Source: Catellatospora sp. KI3
GTDB taxonomy: Bacteria; Actinomycetota; Actinomycetes; Mycobacteriales; Micromonosporaceae
Length of the DNA stretch: 64,000 bases
Assembly: GCF_029948125.1 (NCBI RefSeq)
Contig: NZ_JASAMB010000001.1
Coordinates: 558,001 to 622,000 of the forward strand
Reading direction: 5' to 3'
In this document: piece after piece, positions 47,347 through 54,678 of the stretch
Position numbering within the stretch: position 1 is the first letter of the stretch
Layout of the letters: every line of letters starts with the position of its first letter
The notes under the pieces: model-generated
What the model was told of the DNA's origin: nothing
The model's database searches: none
What the model saw: the letters and a program-made list of their open reading frames with translations, nothing else
Made by a program: the position numbers and the translations under genes

Positions 47347-48273
47347 GTGGACCCGAGACGGATAGCGGGGCTGCTCGACGCGCCCGGCTGCCGTCGCAGG
47401 CTGGCCGTGGACGTCTCCGGGATCGAGCCCGCCGTGCTCGCCGCCGCGGTCGGGGCGGCCGAGGGCGGGCAGAGCCCGTACGCGCGCGAGCGGGACGGCA
47501 CGTTCGCGCAGCTCGCCCTGGCCCGGCTGCCCGAGCTCGCCGCGCGGCACCTGGGTGTGCGGGCTGAGGCCGTGGTCGAGACCGACGAGCTGCCCAGCGG
47601 GGCCGGGCTGTGGTCGTGGCGGGCGCCGAAGCTGCGCCTGGGCGACACCGACCTCACCGTGGACCGGGTGCTGCTGGTCGGGGACGGGACGCGGCTGCAC
47701 CCGATCGAGACCAGGTCGTACGCGTGCCTGGACGGCCAGGCAGACCCGACCAAGGTCGCGGGCACGGCCCGGGAGCTGGCCGTCACCGTGGCCGCGCTGC
47801 GCCAGGCCGCCGACGAGCCGGACCAGGTCAGCAGCGCCTGCCTGCTGGTGCTGCCGCGCAACTTCGGCCTCAACCCGGTCGGCACCACGCTGGACGTGGC
47901 GCCGCAGCTGCGGCGGCTGCGCTGGGTGCTCGACCGGCTGAACGCCGGCACCGACCGCATCTCCGCCGCCCTCGAAGGACCCGAGCTGGTCGGCGCGCTG
48001 GGCCGGGTGCCCGCCCGGTTCGGCGACGGATGCCCGAGCTGCGCGGTGTACCCGTACTGCCGGGGCGACGCCGAGCAGTCCGGCGCCGCCGCCCGCGCCG
48101 GAGCCACCGTGGCCAACCTGTGCGGCCCGGTCGGCCTGGCGGCCGACGCCCTGGCCCTGGCCCACGGCGACCGCGTCCCCGGCGACGAGACCGAGCACGC
48201 CATCGCCACCGAACTCTCCCGCGCCGCCCTCGCCTACACCCAAGCCAAAACCCGCTCCCAAGAGCCCTCATGA
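47347..48273 (+). CDS. Fe-S cluster RecB/Cas4-like nuclease-related protein
   Basis: A 308-residue protein with Cys15 (DAPGCRRRL) and the cluster Cys229-x2-Cys232-x5-Cys238 (CPSCAVYPYC), the 4Fe-4S pattern of Cas4/AddB nucleases. Between them lies a plausible PD-(D/E)xK core: Asp106 (TVDRVLLV) and, 15 residues later, IETRSY where the usual Lys would be; Arg123 takes its place, so activity is uncertain. GGAGG lies eight bases before the GTG. It is first in a group of three co-directional genes ending in a helicase. Related nucleases act with helicases in repair and phage defence. Confidence 0.65.
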   Translation: MDPRRIAGLLDAPGCRRRLAVDVSGIEPAVLAAAVGAAEGGQSPYARERDGTFAQLALARLPELAARHLGVRAEAVVETDELPSGAGLWSWRAPKLRLGDTDLTVDRVLLVGDGTRLHPIETRSYACLDGQADPTKVAGTARELAVTVAALRQAADEPDQVSSACLLVLPRNFGLNPVGTTLDVAPQLRRLRWVLDRLNAGTDRISAALEGPELVGALGRVPARFGDGCPSCAVYPYCRGDAEQSGAAARAGATVANLCGPVGLAADALALAHGDRVPGDETEHAIATELSRAALAYTQAKTRSQEPS

Positions 48274-48287
48274 TCCACCCATCGACG

Positions 48288-48338
48288 TTAAGAAGGGGCC
48301 CTTCCACCACGCATTGCGATAAGAAGGGGCCCTTCCTT
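48288..48338. repeat. Intergenic palindrome, family A, copy 3
   Basis: Two near-palindromic cores AAGAAGGGGCCCTTCC at 48289-48305 and 48321-48336, in direct rather than inverted orientation and separated by ACCACGCATTGCGAT. It sits between the first and second genes of the helicase group. Confidence 0.8.
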
Positions 48339-48364
48339 TCCTCGCGGAGCGGGGTGGGTGGGGC

Positions 48365-49786
48365 GTGAGCCTCGACGTCTACCAGCGGCTGCTGGCGCTG
48401 CAGCGGCGCCGGGCCGTGCCGGCCGCGTCGCGGGCGCACCGGCACCTGTCCCAGCGGCCGTGGGTGCTGGTCGGATACCACCTGGCCGGTGAACCGTCCG
48501 CGCCGGTCGCGATCCGGTACGGGTCGTTCCGCGGCCAGCCGAAGCTGCTCGTCGTCGCCGAGCCGCGCGACCGCGACCAGCGCTTCGCCGCGCTCGGAGC
48601 GCTCGCCCGCGACCTGGCCACCTACGTGAGCCGCTACACCGAGACCGAGCCGGTGGTCCGCGTCGGCAACGGCCGCGACCTCGACGTCGACCACTGCTGC
48701 ACCGACGCCCCGCAGCTGGTGGTGCCGAACGAGGCCACCGCACACTGGCTCGACCTGCTCGGCCAGTACCTGCGCACCCTCGACGTAGACCCGGTGCTGC
48801 AGACCGCCGGGGCGCACCTGGGCTGGTTCGCCTCCCGGCGCCACCTGCCCGGCTCCAGTGCCGTGCTCACCGCCACCGACCTGCTGGCCACGCACTGGCG
48901 CACCGGCCAGCTGCCCACCGAGGACGGCCACCTGGGCCGCCTGCTCGCCTGGGTCGAACCGCCCGCCGGCCAGGACGCCTGGACCGCCGCGGCCGCCGCC
49001 GAGCAGCGCCCGCCCGCCGGGCCGGCCAGCGACCCCGAATGGGACCTGATGACGCTGCGCCCGGCGCTGGAGCGGGCCAAGCAGCTCGGCGACGTACGCC
49101 GGCTGAAGCTGGCCGCGGCCGAGGTGCTGGACCAGGCCTGGCGCGACACCTGGACCGCGCTGGACCTGGTCGCGCTGCTGCCGCCCGGCGGCCACACCGC
49201 CCAGCGCTGGGAGTCCGACCGCTGGTCCTGGACCCGGCACCGGGAGCGGGTCACCGCCGGCACGATCCGCTTCGGCGGCCGCCTGTCCGACGTGCCCGCG
49301 TTCCGGTTCCTGCACGAGCTGGAGACCCGGACCGTGGCCCTGGAGCGGCAGATGGCGCTGGACGATCCGCTGGTGATGGCGCGCTGGCTGGCCACCGGCG
49401 AGGCCGTCGCGGGCACGGTGATCAAGCGGGACCTGGAGCACACCGCGACCAGCGCCCGGGGCTCCGCGCTGCTGCGGCCGCTGCTGTGGCTGCGCACCCA
49501 GGGGTTCGACCGGCCCGCGGGCACCGAGCTGTGGCTGGGCAAGGTCGGTCTGACCGTACGCGCGTCCACGGTGGACACCGTCGAGCTGATGGTCACCAGC
49601 GGCGCCGTGACCAGGCCGAAGTTCAACCTGCTGCCCGAGTGCGACGCCGAGGTGGTGCTGGCGCCGTTCGGGCCGCAGCAGTACTTCCCCGACAACCTGC
49701 CCGAGGAGCTGCCCTGGCCCGCCCGCCCGACGCGGCTCGCCGCACCGGCCGGGGACGCCGAACCGGCCGGGGACACCGGTGAGTGA
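48365..49786 (+). CDS. Unknown protein of the helicase cassette
   Basis: A 473-residue soluble protein without a recognised domain. It begins MSLDVYQRLLALQRRRAVPA, has a mixed alpha/beta first third (WVLVGYHLAGEPSAPVAIRY, two adjacent Cys near residue 110) and a helical remainder with many Trp and Arg (WRTGQLPTEDGHLGRLLAWV; TGEAVAGTVIKRDLEHTATS). The C-terminus contains PFGPQQYFPDNLPEELPW. It overlaps the helicase gene by 8 bases, so the products are probably made in fixed ratio and may form a complex. No membrane span or nuclease motif is evident. Weak ribosome site before GTG 48365. Confidence 0.7.
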   Translation: MSLDVYQRLLALQRRRAVPAASRAHRHLSQRPWVLVGYHLAGEPSAPVAIRYGSFRGQPKLLVVAEPRDRDQRFAALGALARDLATYVSRYTETEPVVRVGNGRDLDVDHCCTDAPQLVVPNEATAHWLDLLGQYLRTLDVDPVLQTAGAHLGWFASRRHLPGSSAVLTATDLLATHWRTGQLPTEDGHLGRLLAWVEPPAGQDAWTAAAAAEQRPPAGPASDPEWDLMTLRPALERAKQLGDVRRLKLAAAEVLDQAWRDTWTALDLVALLPPGGHTAQRWESDRWSWTRHRERVTAGTIRFGGRLSDVPAFRFLHELETRTVALERQMALDDPLVMARWLATGEAVAGTVIKRDLEHTATSARGSALLRPLLWLRTQGFDRPAGTELWLGKVGLTVRASTVDTVELMVTSGAVTRPKFNLLPECDAEVVLAPFGPQQYFPDNLPEELPWPARPTRLAAPAGDAEPAGDTGE

Positions 49787-51056
49787 GGCCGCACGGCGGC
49801 ACGAGGCCGCCATCGAGCAGGTCTGGGACCGGGTACGCGGCACCGACCGCGCCGTCGTCGTCGACTCCCCGCCCGGCGCGGGCAAGTCGACGCTGGTCCG
49901 CGAACTGACCAAGCGGCTGGTCGCCGCCGGTGAGCACGTGCCGGTGGTGGTGCAGACCAACGACCAGGCCGACGACCTGGTGATCGCACTGGCCGCCGCC
50001 GGGCTGCGCACCGGCCGCCTGCACGGCACCGAGTGGGCGCCGCCGCCGCGCTGGCCCCGCGACCGGGTGCGGACCGGGACGAAGCTCGGCGAGCTGGGCG
50101 GCTGCGACGTCATCGTCGGGACGGCCGCGAAGTGGGCCTACGTCAAGGCCGACGACCGGGTGTGGCCGCTGGGGATCATCGACGAGTCGTACCAGATGTC
50201 GGCCGCCGCCCTGGTCCGGGTCGGGCACCTGTTCGACCGGCTGCTGCTCGTCGGGGACCCGGGGCAGCTCGCCCCGTTCACCGTCGCCGACGAGCACTCG
50301 GTGCGCTCGCTGGCCACCTGGCCGCTGGACACCGCGGCGGGCACGGTGCTGCGCCACCACCCGGACACCCCGGTCATCCCGCTGCCGGTGAGCTGGCGGC
50401 TGGCCCCGCACACCGCCCCGGTCATCTCCGACGCGTTCTACACCCGACCGTTCCGCGCCGGCGCCGACGCGCAGGACCGGCGGCTCGACCTGCACACGCT
50501 GGCCCATCCGGCGCTGTCCCAGGCGGCCGAGACCGGCTGGGCGCTGCTGGAACTGCCCGCCGCGCACGTGCCGCGTACCGACCCGGCGCTGGTCTCCGTG
50601 CTCGCCGACCTGACCCACCAGCTCGTCACCGCCGACGCGTCCACCGTGGACCCATCCGGCGGGCGGCCGCTGACCAGCGCCGACATCGCCGTAGGGGTGG
50701 TGCACCGGGACCAGAAGGCACAGGTGGAGGCCGCGCTGCAGCGGCTCGGCGTGACCGGGGTGACCGTGGACACCGCCAACCGGCTGCAGGGCCGGCAGTA
50801 CGAGGTCGTGCTGGCCTGGCATCCGCTCAGCGGCCGCCGCGACGCCAGTGCGTTCCACCTGGAGGCCGGGCGGCTGTGCGTGCTCGCGTCCCGGCACCGG
50901 CAGGCCTGCGTCGTGGTGACCCGCGCCGGGATCACCGACCAGCTCCACGCCTACCCCGCCGCCGAACCGGTCTGGCTCGGCACGGATCCGCCCCAGGTGG
51001 ACGGCTGGGAAGCCAACCGCGTCTTCCTCGACCGCCTCGCCCCGTTCCGCGTCTGA
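49779..51056 (+). CDS. Compact SF1 DNA/RNA helicase (Upf1-like)
   Basis: A 425-residue superfamily 1B-type helicase with all core motifs: SPPGAGKST (Walker A, ~30-38), IIDESYQM (II, ~133), VGDPGQLAPF (III), TVDTANRLQGRQYEVVL (V) and LASRHRQACVVVTR (VI). It lacks large 1B/2B insertions and accessory domains, so it is close to the minimum for a helicase. The partner proteins encoded immediately upstream may supply nuclease and targeting functions. The GTG start lies inside the end of the previous gene. No housekeeping helicase has this layout, and its location between dapD and dapC points to an accessory genome-conflict role. Confidence 0.85.
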   Translation: MSEAARRHEAAIEQVWDRVRGTDRAVVVDSPPGAGKSTLVRELTKRLVAAGEHVPVVVQTNDQADDLVIALAAAGLRTGRLHGTEWAPPPRWPRDRVRTGTKLGELGGCDVIVGTAAKWAYVKADDRVWPLGIIDESYQMSAAALVRVGHLFDRLLLVGDPGQLAPFTVADEHSVRSLATWPLDTAAGTVLRHHPDTPVIPLPVSWRLAPHTAPVISDAFYTRPFRAGADAQDRRLDLHTLAHPALSQAAETGWALLELPAAHVPRTDPALVSVLADLTHQLVTADASTVDPSGGRPLTSADIAVGVVHRDQKAQVEAALQRLGVTGVTVDTANRLQGRQYEVVLAWHPLSGRRDASAFHLEAGRLCVLASRHRQACVVVTRAGITDQLHAYPAAEPVWLGTDPPQVDGWEANRVFLDRLAPFRV

Positions 51057-51106
51057 TCCCGCCCGCGCCGCCGCACCCCACGCGCCGCGCGCCCCGGCGC
51101 AAGATC

Positions 51107-51170
51107 ACTGCACTTTCGGGGAAACTGCGCGAATCTTGGCCCGGATACCTGCACTTTCCCCGAAATTGCA
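51107..51170. repeat. Intergenic palindrome, family B, copy 3
   Basis: CTGCACTTTCGGGGAAACTG and CTGCACTTTCCCCGAAATTG face each other across a 24-base centre. It is located between the converging helicase and PtuB-like genes, where it may act as a terminator. Confidence 0.8.
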
Positions 51171-51201
51171 GCACCGTCCCGGGCGGATGTCGTGATGATC
51201 G

Positions 51202-51732
51202 TCAGTTCAGGAGGGAAGCGCGCAGGCGGGGCTCCAACAGGATGCGGTGCAGTCGCCGATCGTGGCGGAACACCACCTCCGCGCCCGGCTGCACGGCCGC
51301 GAGCAGCATCGCGGTGATCACCTCGGCGAACGGCTGCATTCTGATCGTCAGCAGGCACTCGTTCATCCGGCGCCGGTCCCCGAGCCGCATGGCGTCATGC
51401 CACCCTGGCAGCGCCAGCTCGATCACCCGTCGTGCCTGCTGACGTCCATCCACCAGCACCGCCCGGTTCAGGCGTAGTACGACGATCGTGTGCTGCCCCT
51501 TGTCGGTGCGCGGCCGGTACTCCCCCACCGACAGCGCCAGGGCCAGATGGTCGGAAGGATCGTCCACCGTCGGATCGATCAGCAGATCACGCAGGCTCTG
51601 GCGGGGTTGAGCACGGCGCCACAGACTTCTGGCGTGCCGCACCCGATCGGCGGCGGCACCGATCTCACCGTTGAGCTGCTTCGTGCGTACGTCCAGCTCC
51701 ACCGAGAGCGGCGGTCGGATGATCCGGATCAC
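51202..51732 (-). CDS. PtuB-like partner protein lacking the HNH segment
   Basis: A 176-residue protein starting MIRIIRPPLSVELDV, as do HNH-type partners of AAA ATPases (TIGR02646-like, Septu PtuB). The C-terminal part fits the same family: LIDPTVDDPSDHLALALSVG, TDKGQHTIVVLRLNR and GRQQARRVIELALPGWHD. The expected central HNH core (CxxC, DHxxP, second CxxC, about 40-60 residues) is absent; the text jumps from WRRAQPRQSLRD to LLIDPT. No Cys pair remains. So either it is an internal deletion or a non-nuclease variant. It lies six bases behind the ATPase gene. Confidence 0.6.
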   Translation of the reverse strand: MIRIIRPPLSVELDVRTKQLNGEIGAAADRVRHARSLWRRAQPRQSLRDLLIDPTVDDPSDHLALALSVGEYRPRTDKGQHTIVVLRLNRAVLVDGRQQARRVIELALPGWHDAMRLGDRRRMNECLLTIRMQPFAEVITAMLLAAVQPGAEVVFRHDRRLHRILLEPRLRASLLN

Positions 51733-51738
51733 CGGCCG

Positions 51739-53079
51739 TCACACCCTGTTCTTGCTGAACCGCCGCGCCGCGTCCCGAGCCGCCGAGGCGGGTGAGCTGG
51801 TCAGCTGCTCCTGCAACCGGGTATAGCGCGCGATCTCATCCTGACTCGCATCACCCGCAAGGACCCGAATCTCCAGGTCCGCGAGTTCACGACGCATACG
51901 AGCCGCCTTCTCCGAGTACGGCTGGTCCAGGCCGAACAACTCCGACATGACCGCGTCGTCACCCGTGCCGTAGACGATCCGCTCGTAGAGATCCTGGTCG
52001 ACCACCCGCGGCGGTTCCTGCTCGTCAGGGCCCGGCAGGCGGATCAGGCCGCCTGGGTCTGCCGCCTGGCAGATGTATGGGCTGTGCGAGGTGACGATGA
52101 ACTGGATGCCCGGAAAGTGCTGCTTGAGCCACACGCCAATGCGCTGCTGCCAGGAAACGTGCAGATGCGCGTCGACTTCGTCGATGATCACTACGCCAGG
52201 GGCCGTGACCACGGTTCGACCCTGTTCGAGCGCGCTTGGCACGCCGCCGAAGGCCATGTGGATCTGGCGGATGATGTCAACGGTCAGCGCCGCCACGGTG
52301 CGATACCCATCACTCATCTCCCGGAGGGGATATGGATGACCGCCGTGGCTTACCCACAGCCCTTCGGAGTCGACGTGGTGTATCCGGTAGCCGTCCGGCA
52401 GTAGACCGTCCCCGAGCACAGCCAGAACCAGGTCTTTCAACTCTGCGGCGCCTGGCCGATGCTCGAGTGATCTCAAATGCTGCTCCACCAGCCAGGTCAC
52501 GCCTTCAGCCAGCGACGCATCCTCGTGGAAAAGAGTTGCCGCCCGAGCTGCACCAGGGCTCGCGGTGAGCCGTTGCGCATCAGTAGCTCCGCCGGTCAGC
52601 CGCCGGAACGGACCGTAGGCCGCACAGAACGGAACTCCCTGCTCGTCTTCCCAGATGTCAGCCCGCATACCGGTCACTGCATGCATGAGGGCCGGCTGGC
52701 GCTCCGCCCCCTCTTCGCCGAGCCGACGCCAGCCGAGACCAACAGCGATCTTGGAATCGGATCCCGCCGGGGCCCCGTTCCCGTTCTCCGCAGCCGTGCC
52801 GGACGAGGTCGGTACCGCTAGATCCAAATCGACCCAGCCGATATCCCGGCCCCGCGAGATCCAGTGCCGGAAGTCCGGTACCAGCGTTCGCGCTGTCGAA
52901 GGTCCGGTCAACGCGAGTGCCATGGCCCGCAGCAGCGAGGTCTTGCCGGAACCGTTGCGCCCGGCGATGACGGTCCAGCCGGCACGACTCCCGTCGCCAC
53001 GCGCGGCGAACGTCAGATCGACAGCACGCTCACCACTGAAGCCACGAATGTCCGACACCTCGACCCGAGAGATGTGCAT
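51739..53079 (-). CDS. AAA/ABC-type ATPase resembling Septu PtuA
   Basis: A 446-residue ATPase of the ABC/SMC-like AAA_21 group. Walker A is AGRNGSGKTSLLRAMALAL (~residue 40), the ABC signature is LREMSDGYRTVAALT, and Walker B is GVVIIDEVDAHLHVSWQQ with D-loop and the His switch IVTSHSPYI. There is no nuclease domain of its own. Pairing with a TIGR02646-like gene is the PtuA/PtuB layout of Septu anti-phage systems. G+C is lower than in neighbours (one 60-base line at 52,141 has 37 G+C against 47 at 50,281), suggesting acquisition. GGAGG precedes the ATG; it starts 34 bases behind dapC. Confidence 0.85.
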   Translation of the reverse strand: MHISRVEVSDIRGFSGERAVDLTFAARGDGSRAGWTVIAGRNGSGKTSLLRAMALALTGPSTARTLVPDFRHWISRGRDIGWVDLDLAVPTSSGTAAENGNGAPAGSDSKIAVGLGWRRLGEEGAERQPALMHAVTGMRADIWEDEQGVPFCAAYGPFRRLTGGATDAQRLTASPGAARAATLFHEDASLAEGVTWLVEQHLRSLEHRPGAAELKDLVLAVLGDGLLPDGYRIHHVDSEGLWVSHGGHPYPLREMSDGYRTVAALTVDIIRQIHMAFGGVPSALEQGRTVVTAPGVVIIDEVDAHLHVSWQQRIGVWLKQHFPGIQFIVTSHSPYICQAADPGGLIRLPGPDEQEPPRVVDQDLYERIVYGTGDDAVMSELFGLDQPYSEKAARMRRELADLEIRVLAGDASQDEIARYTRLQEQLTSSPASAARDAARRFSKNRV

Positions 53080-53113
53080 GCGACGCCTCCGTCCACTGAT
53101 TAGAGCGCCAGAC

Positions 53114-54217
53114 TCAGGACAGGCGGGCGACCACCGTACGCACGCGTTCGTCGGTGGCGGTCAGGGCGACGCGGACGTGCCGCGCGCCCTTGGGGCCGTA
53201 GATCTCGCCGGGGGCGACGAGGATGCCGCGGTCGGCGAACCAGTCGGTGGTGTCCCAGCAGGCCTCGCCCCGGGTCACCCACAGGTACAGCCCGGCCTCG
53301 GAGTGGTCGACCGTGAACCCGGCGCCCTGCAGCGCGGGCAGCAGCAGCTCGCGGCGGGCCGCGTACCGCAGGCGCTGCTCGTCGGCGTGGGACTCGTCGG
53401 CCAGCGCCGCGATCATCGCCGCCTGCACCGGGGCGGGCATGATCATGCCGGCGTGCTTGCGTACGGCCAGCAGCTCGCCGACCAGCCCAGGGTCGCCCGC
53501 CACGAACCCGGCGCGGTATCCGGCCAGGTTGGAGCGCTTGGACAGCGAATGCACCGCGAGCACCCCGGCGTAGTCCCCGCCGCACAGCGACAGCACCGAT
53601 TCGGGCTGCGCGGTCCACGGCAGGGTGAGGTAGCACTCGTCGCTGGCGAGCACCGCGCCGGTCTCGCGGGCATACCCGATCCAGGCGCGCATCTCGCCGG
53701 CGGAGGCGACCCGGCCGTGCGGGTTGCCGGGCGAGTTGATCCAGATCAGGGCGGGTCGCTCCCCGGCGGGCGGGGTGTCGGCGCGCAGCACGCGCGCTCC
53801 GGCCAGCCGCACCCCGACCTCGTAGGTCGGGTAGCAGATCTCGGGGATGACCACGGTGTCGTCGGGGCCCAGCCCGAGCAGCGTGGGCAGCCAGCCGACC
53901 AGCTCCTTCGAGCCGATCGAGGGCAGTACGGCGAAGCCGGGTTCGGCGCGGCAGGCGCGCGCGGTCCAGGCGGCGATCTCCTGCCGCAGCTCGGGCGTGC
54001 CCGCGGTCAGCGGGTAGCCGGGCGAGTCAGACGCCTCGGCCAGCGCCGTGCGGATGAGCGCGGGCACCGGGTCGACCGGGGTGCCGATGGAGAGGTCGAC
54101 GATGCCGTCGGGGTGGGCCGCGGCGCGCCGCTTGGACGGCTCCAGCAGGTCCCACGGAAAGTCGGGCAGGCCGGCGGAGACCCTCCGCCGGCCGGAACCC
54201 GTGGCGCCGGTGCTCAG
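53114..54217 (-). CDS. dapC: Succinyldiaminopimelate aminotransferase
   Basis: A fold-type I PLP aminotransferase of about 367 residues. PLP Lys lies in VHSLSKRSNLAGYRAGF, the substrate/PLP contacts in SPGNPHGR and SDECYLTL. It transfers an amino group to N-succinyl-2-amino-6-ketopimelate for lysine synthesis, next to dapD and dapE. The conserved N-terminus (VSAGLPDFPWDLL...DGIVDLSIGTPVDP) extends upstream of the first GTG (54067), and the only suitable codon is CTG at 54217, six bases behind AAGGAAGG and overlapping the ferredoxin stop (CTGA). So CTG initiation with coupling is proposed; GTG 54067 would truncate 50 residues. Confidence 0.88.
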   Translation of the reverse strand: MSTGATGSGRRRVSAGLPDFPWDLLEPSKRRAAAHPDGIVDLSIGTPVDPVPALIRTALAEASDSPGYPLTAGTPELRQEIAAWTARACRAEPGFAVLPSIGSKELVGWLPTLLGLGPDDTVVIPEICYPTYEVGVRLAGARVLRADTPPAGERPALIWINSPGNPHGRVASAGEMRAWIGYARETGAVLASDECYLTLPWTAQPESVLSLCGGDYAGVLAVHSLSKRSNLAGYRAGFVAGDPGLVGELLAVRKHAGMIMPAPVQAAMIAALADESHADEQRLRYAARRELLLPALQGAGFTVDHSEAGLYLWVTRGEACWDTTDWFADRGILVAPGEIYGPKGARHVRVALTATDERVRTVVARLS

Positions 54218-54540
54218 TGCTCGCCTTCCTTCGGCGGCAGTCCCGCGACGAACGTCGCGTCAGCGGTGATCTTGCCGATCTTGGAGGCGCCGCCCGGCGA
54301 GCCGAGCTCGTTGAAGAACTCGTAGTTGGCCGTCACGTAGTCGCGCCACTGCTCCGGCACATCGTCCTCGTAGAAGATCGCCTCGACGGGGCAGACCGGC
54401 TCGCAGGCGCCGCAGTCGACGCACTCGTCCGGGTGGATGTAGAGCATCCGGTTGCCCTCGTAGATGCAGTCGACGGGGCACTCCTCGATGCAGGCCTTGT
54501 CGAGCACATCGACGCACGGCTCGGCGATGATGTAGGTCAC
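54214..54540 (-). CDS. Seven-iron ferredoxin (FdxC type)
   Basis: A 108-residue ferredoxin beginning MTYIIAEPCVDVLDKACIEE. The Cys pattern CVDVLDKACIEECPVDC then CVDCGACEPVCP matches the actinobacterial 7Fe type (one 3Fe-4S and one 4Fe-4S cluster), with the usual C-terminal tail ending PPKEGEH. It donates electrons to cytochromes P450 and other enzymes. GTG 54540 has AAGGA eight bases upstream. The fdxC-dapC order is conserved in mycobacteria (Rv1177, Rv1178). Confidence 0.95.
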   Translation of the reverse strand: MTYIIAEPCVDVLDKACIEECPVDCIYEGNRMLYIHPDECVDCGACEPVCPVEAIFYEDDVPEQWRDYVTANYEFFNELGSPGGASKIGKITADATFVAGLPPKEGEH

Positions 54541-54678
54541 TGATCGTCCTTCCACGCACTTCTCCACGGACCGCACCCGCCCCCGGACCTCACACTCCGA
54601 TCCGTGGGACGTGCACGCTCCGCCGCTCTACGCGGCCAAGCGCAAGCCTAGTATCCGGGGGTGGGAGGTAGGTAGTCA

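Noticed and set aside
47347-48273. Cas4 of a CRISPR locus
   Set aside because: The Fe-S cluster pattern fits, but no repeats with regular spacers and no other cas genes occur in the window.
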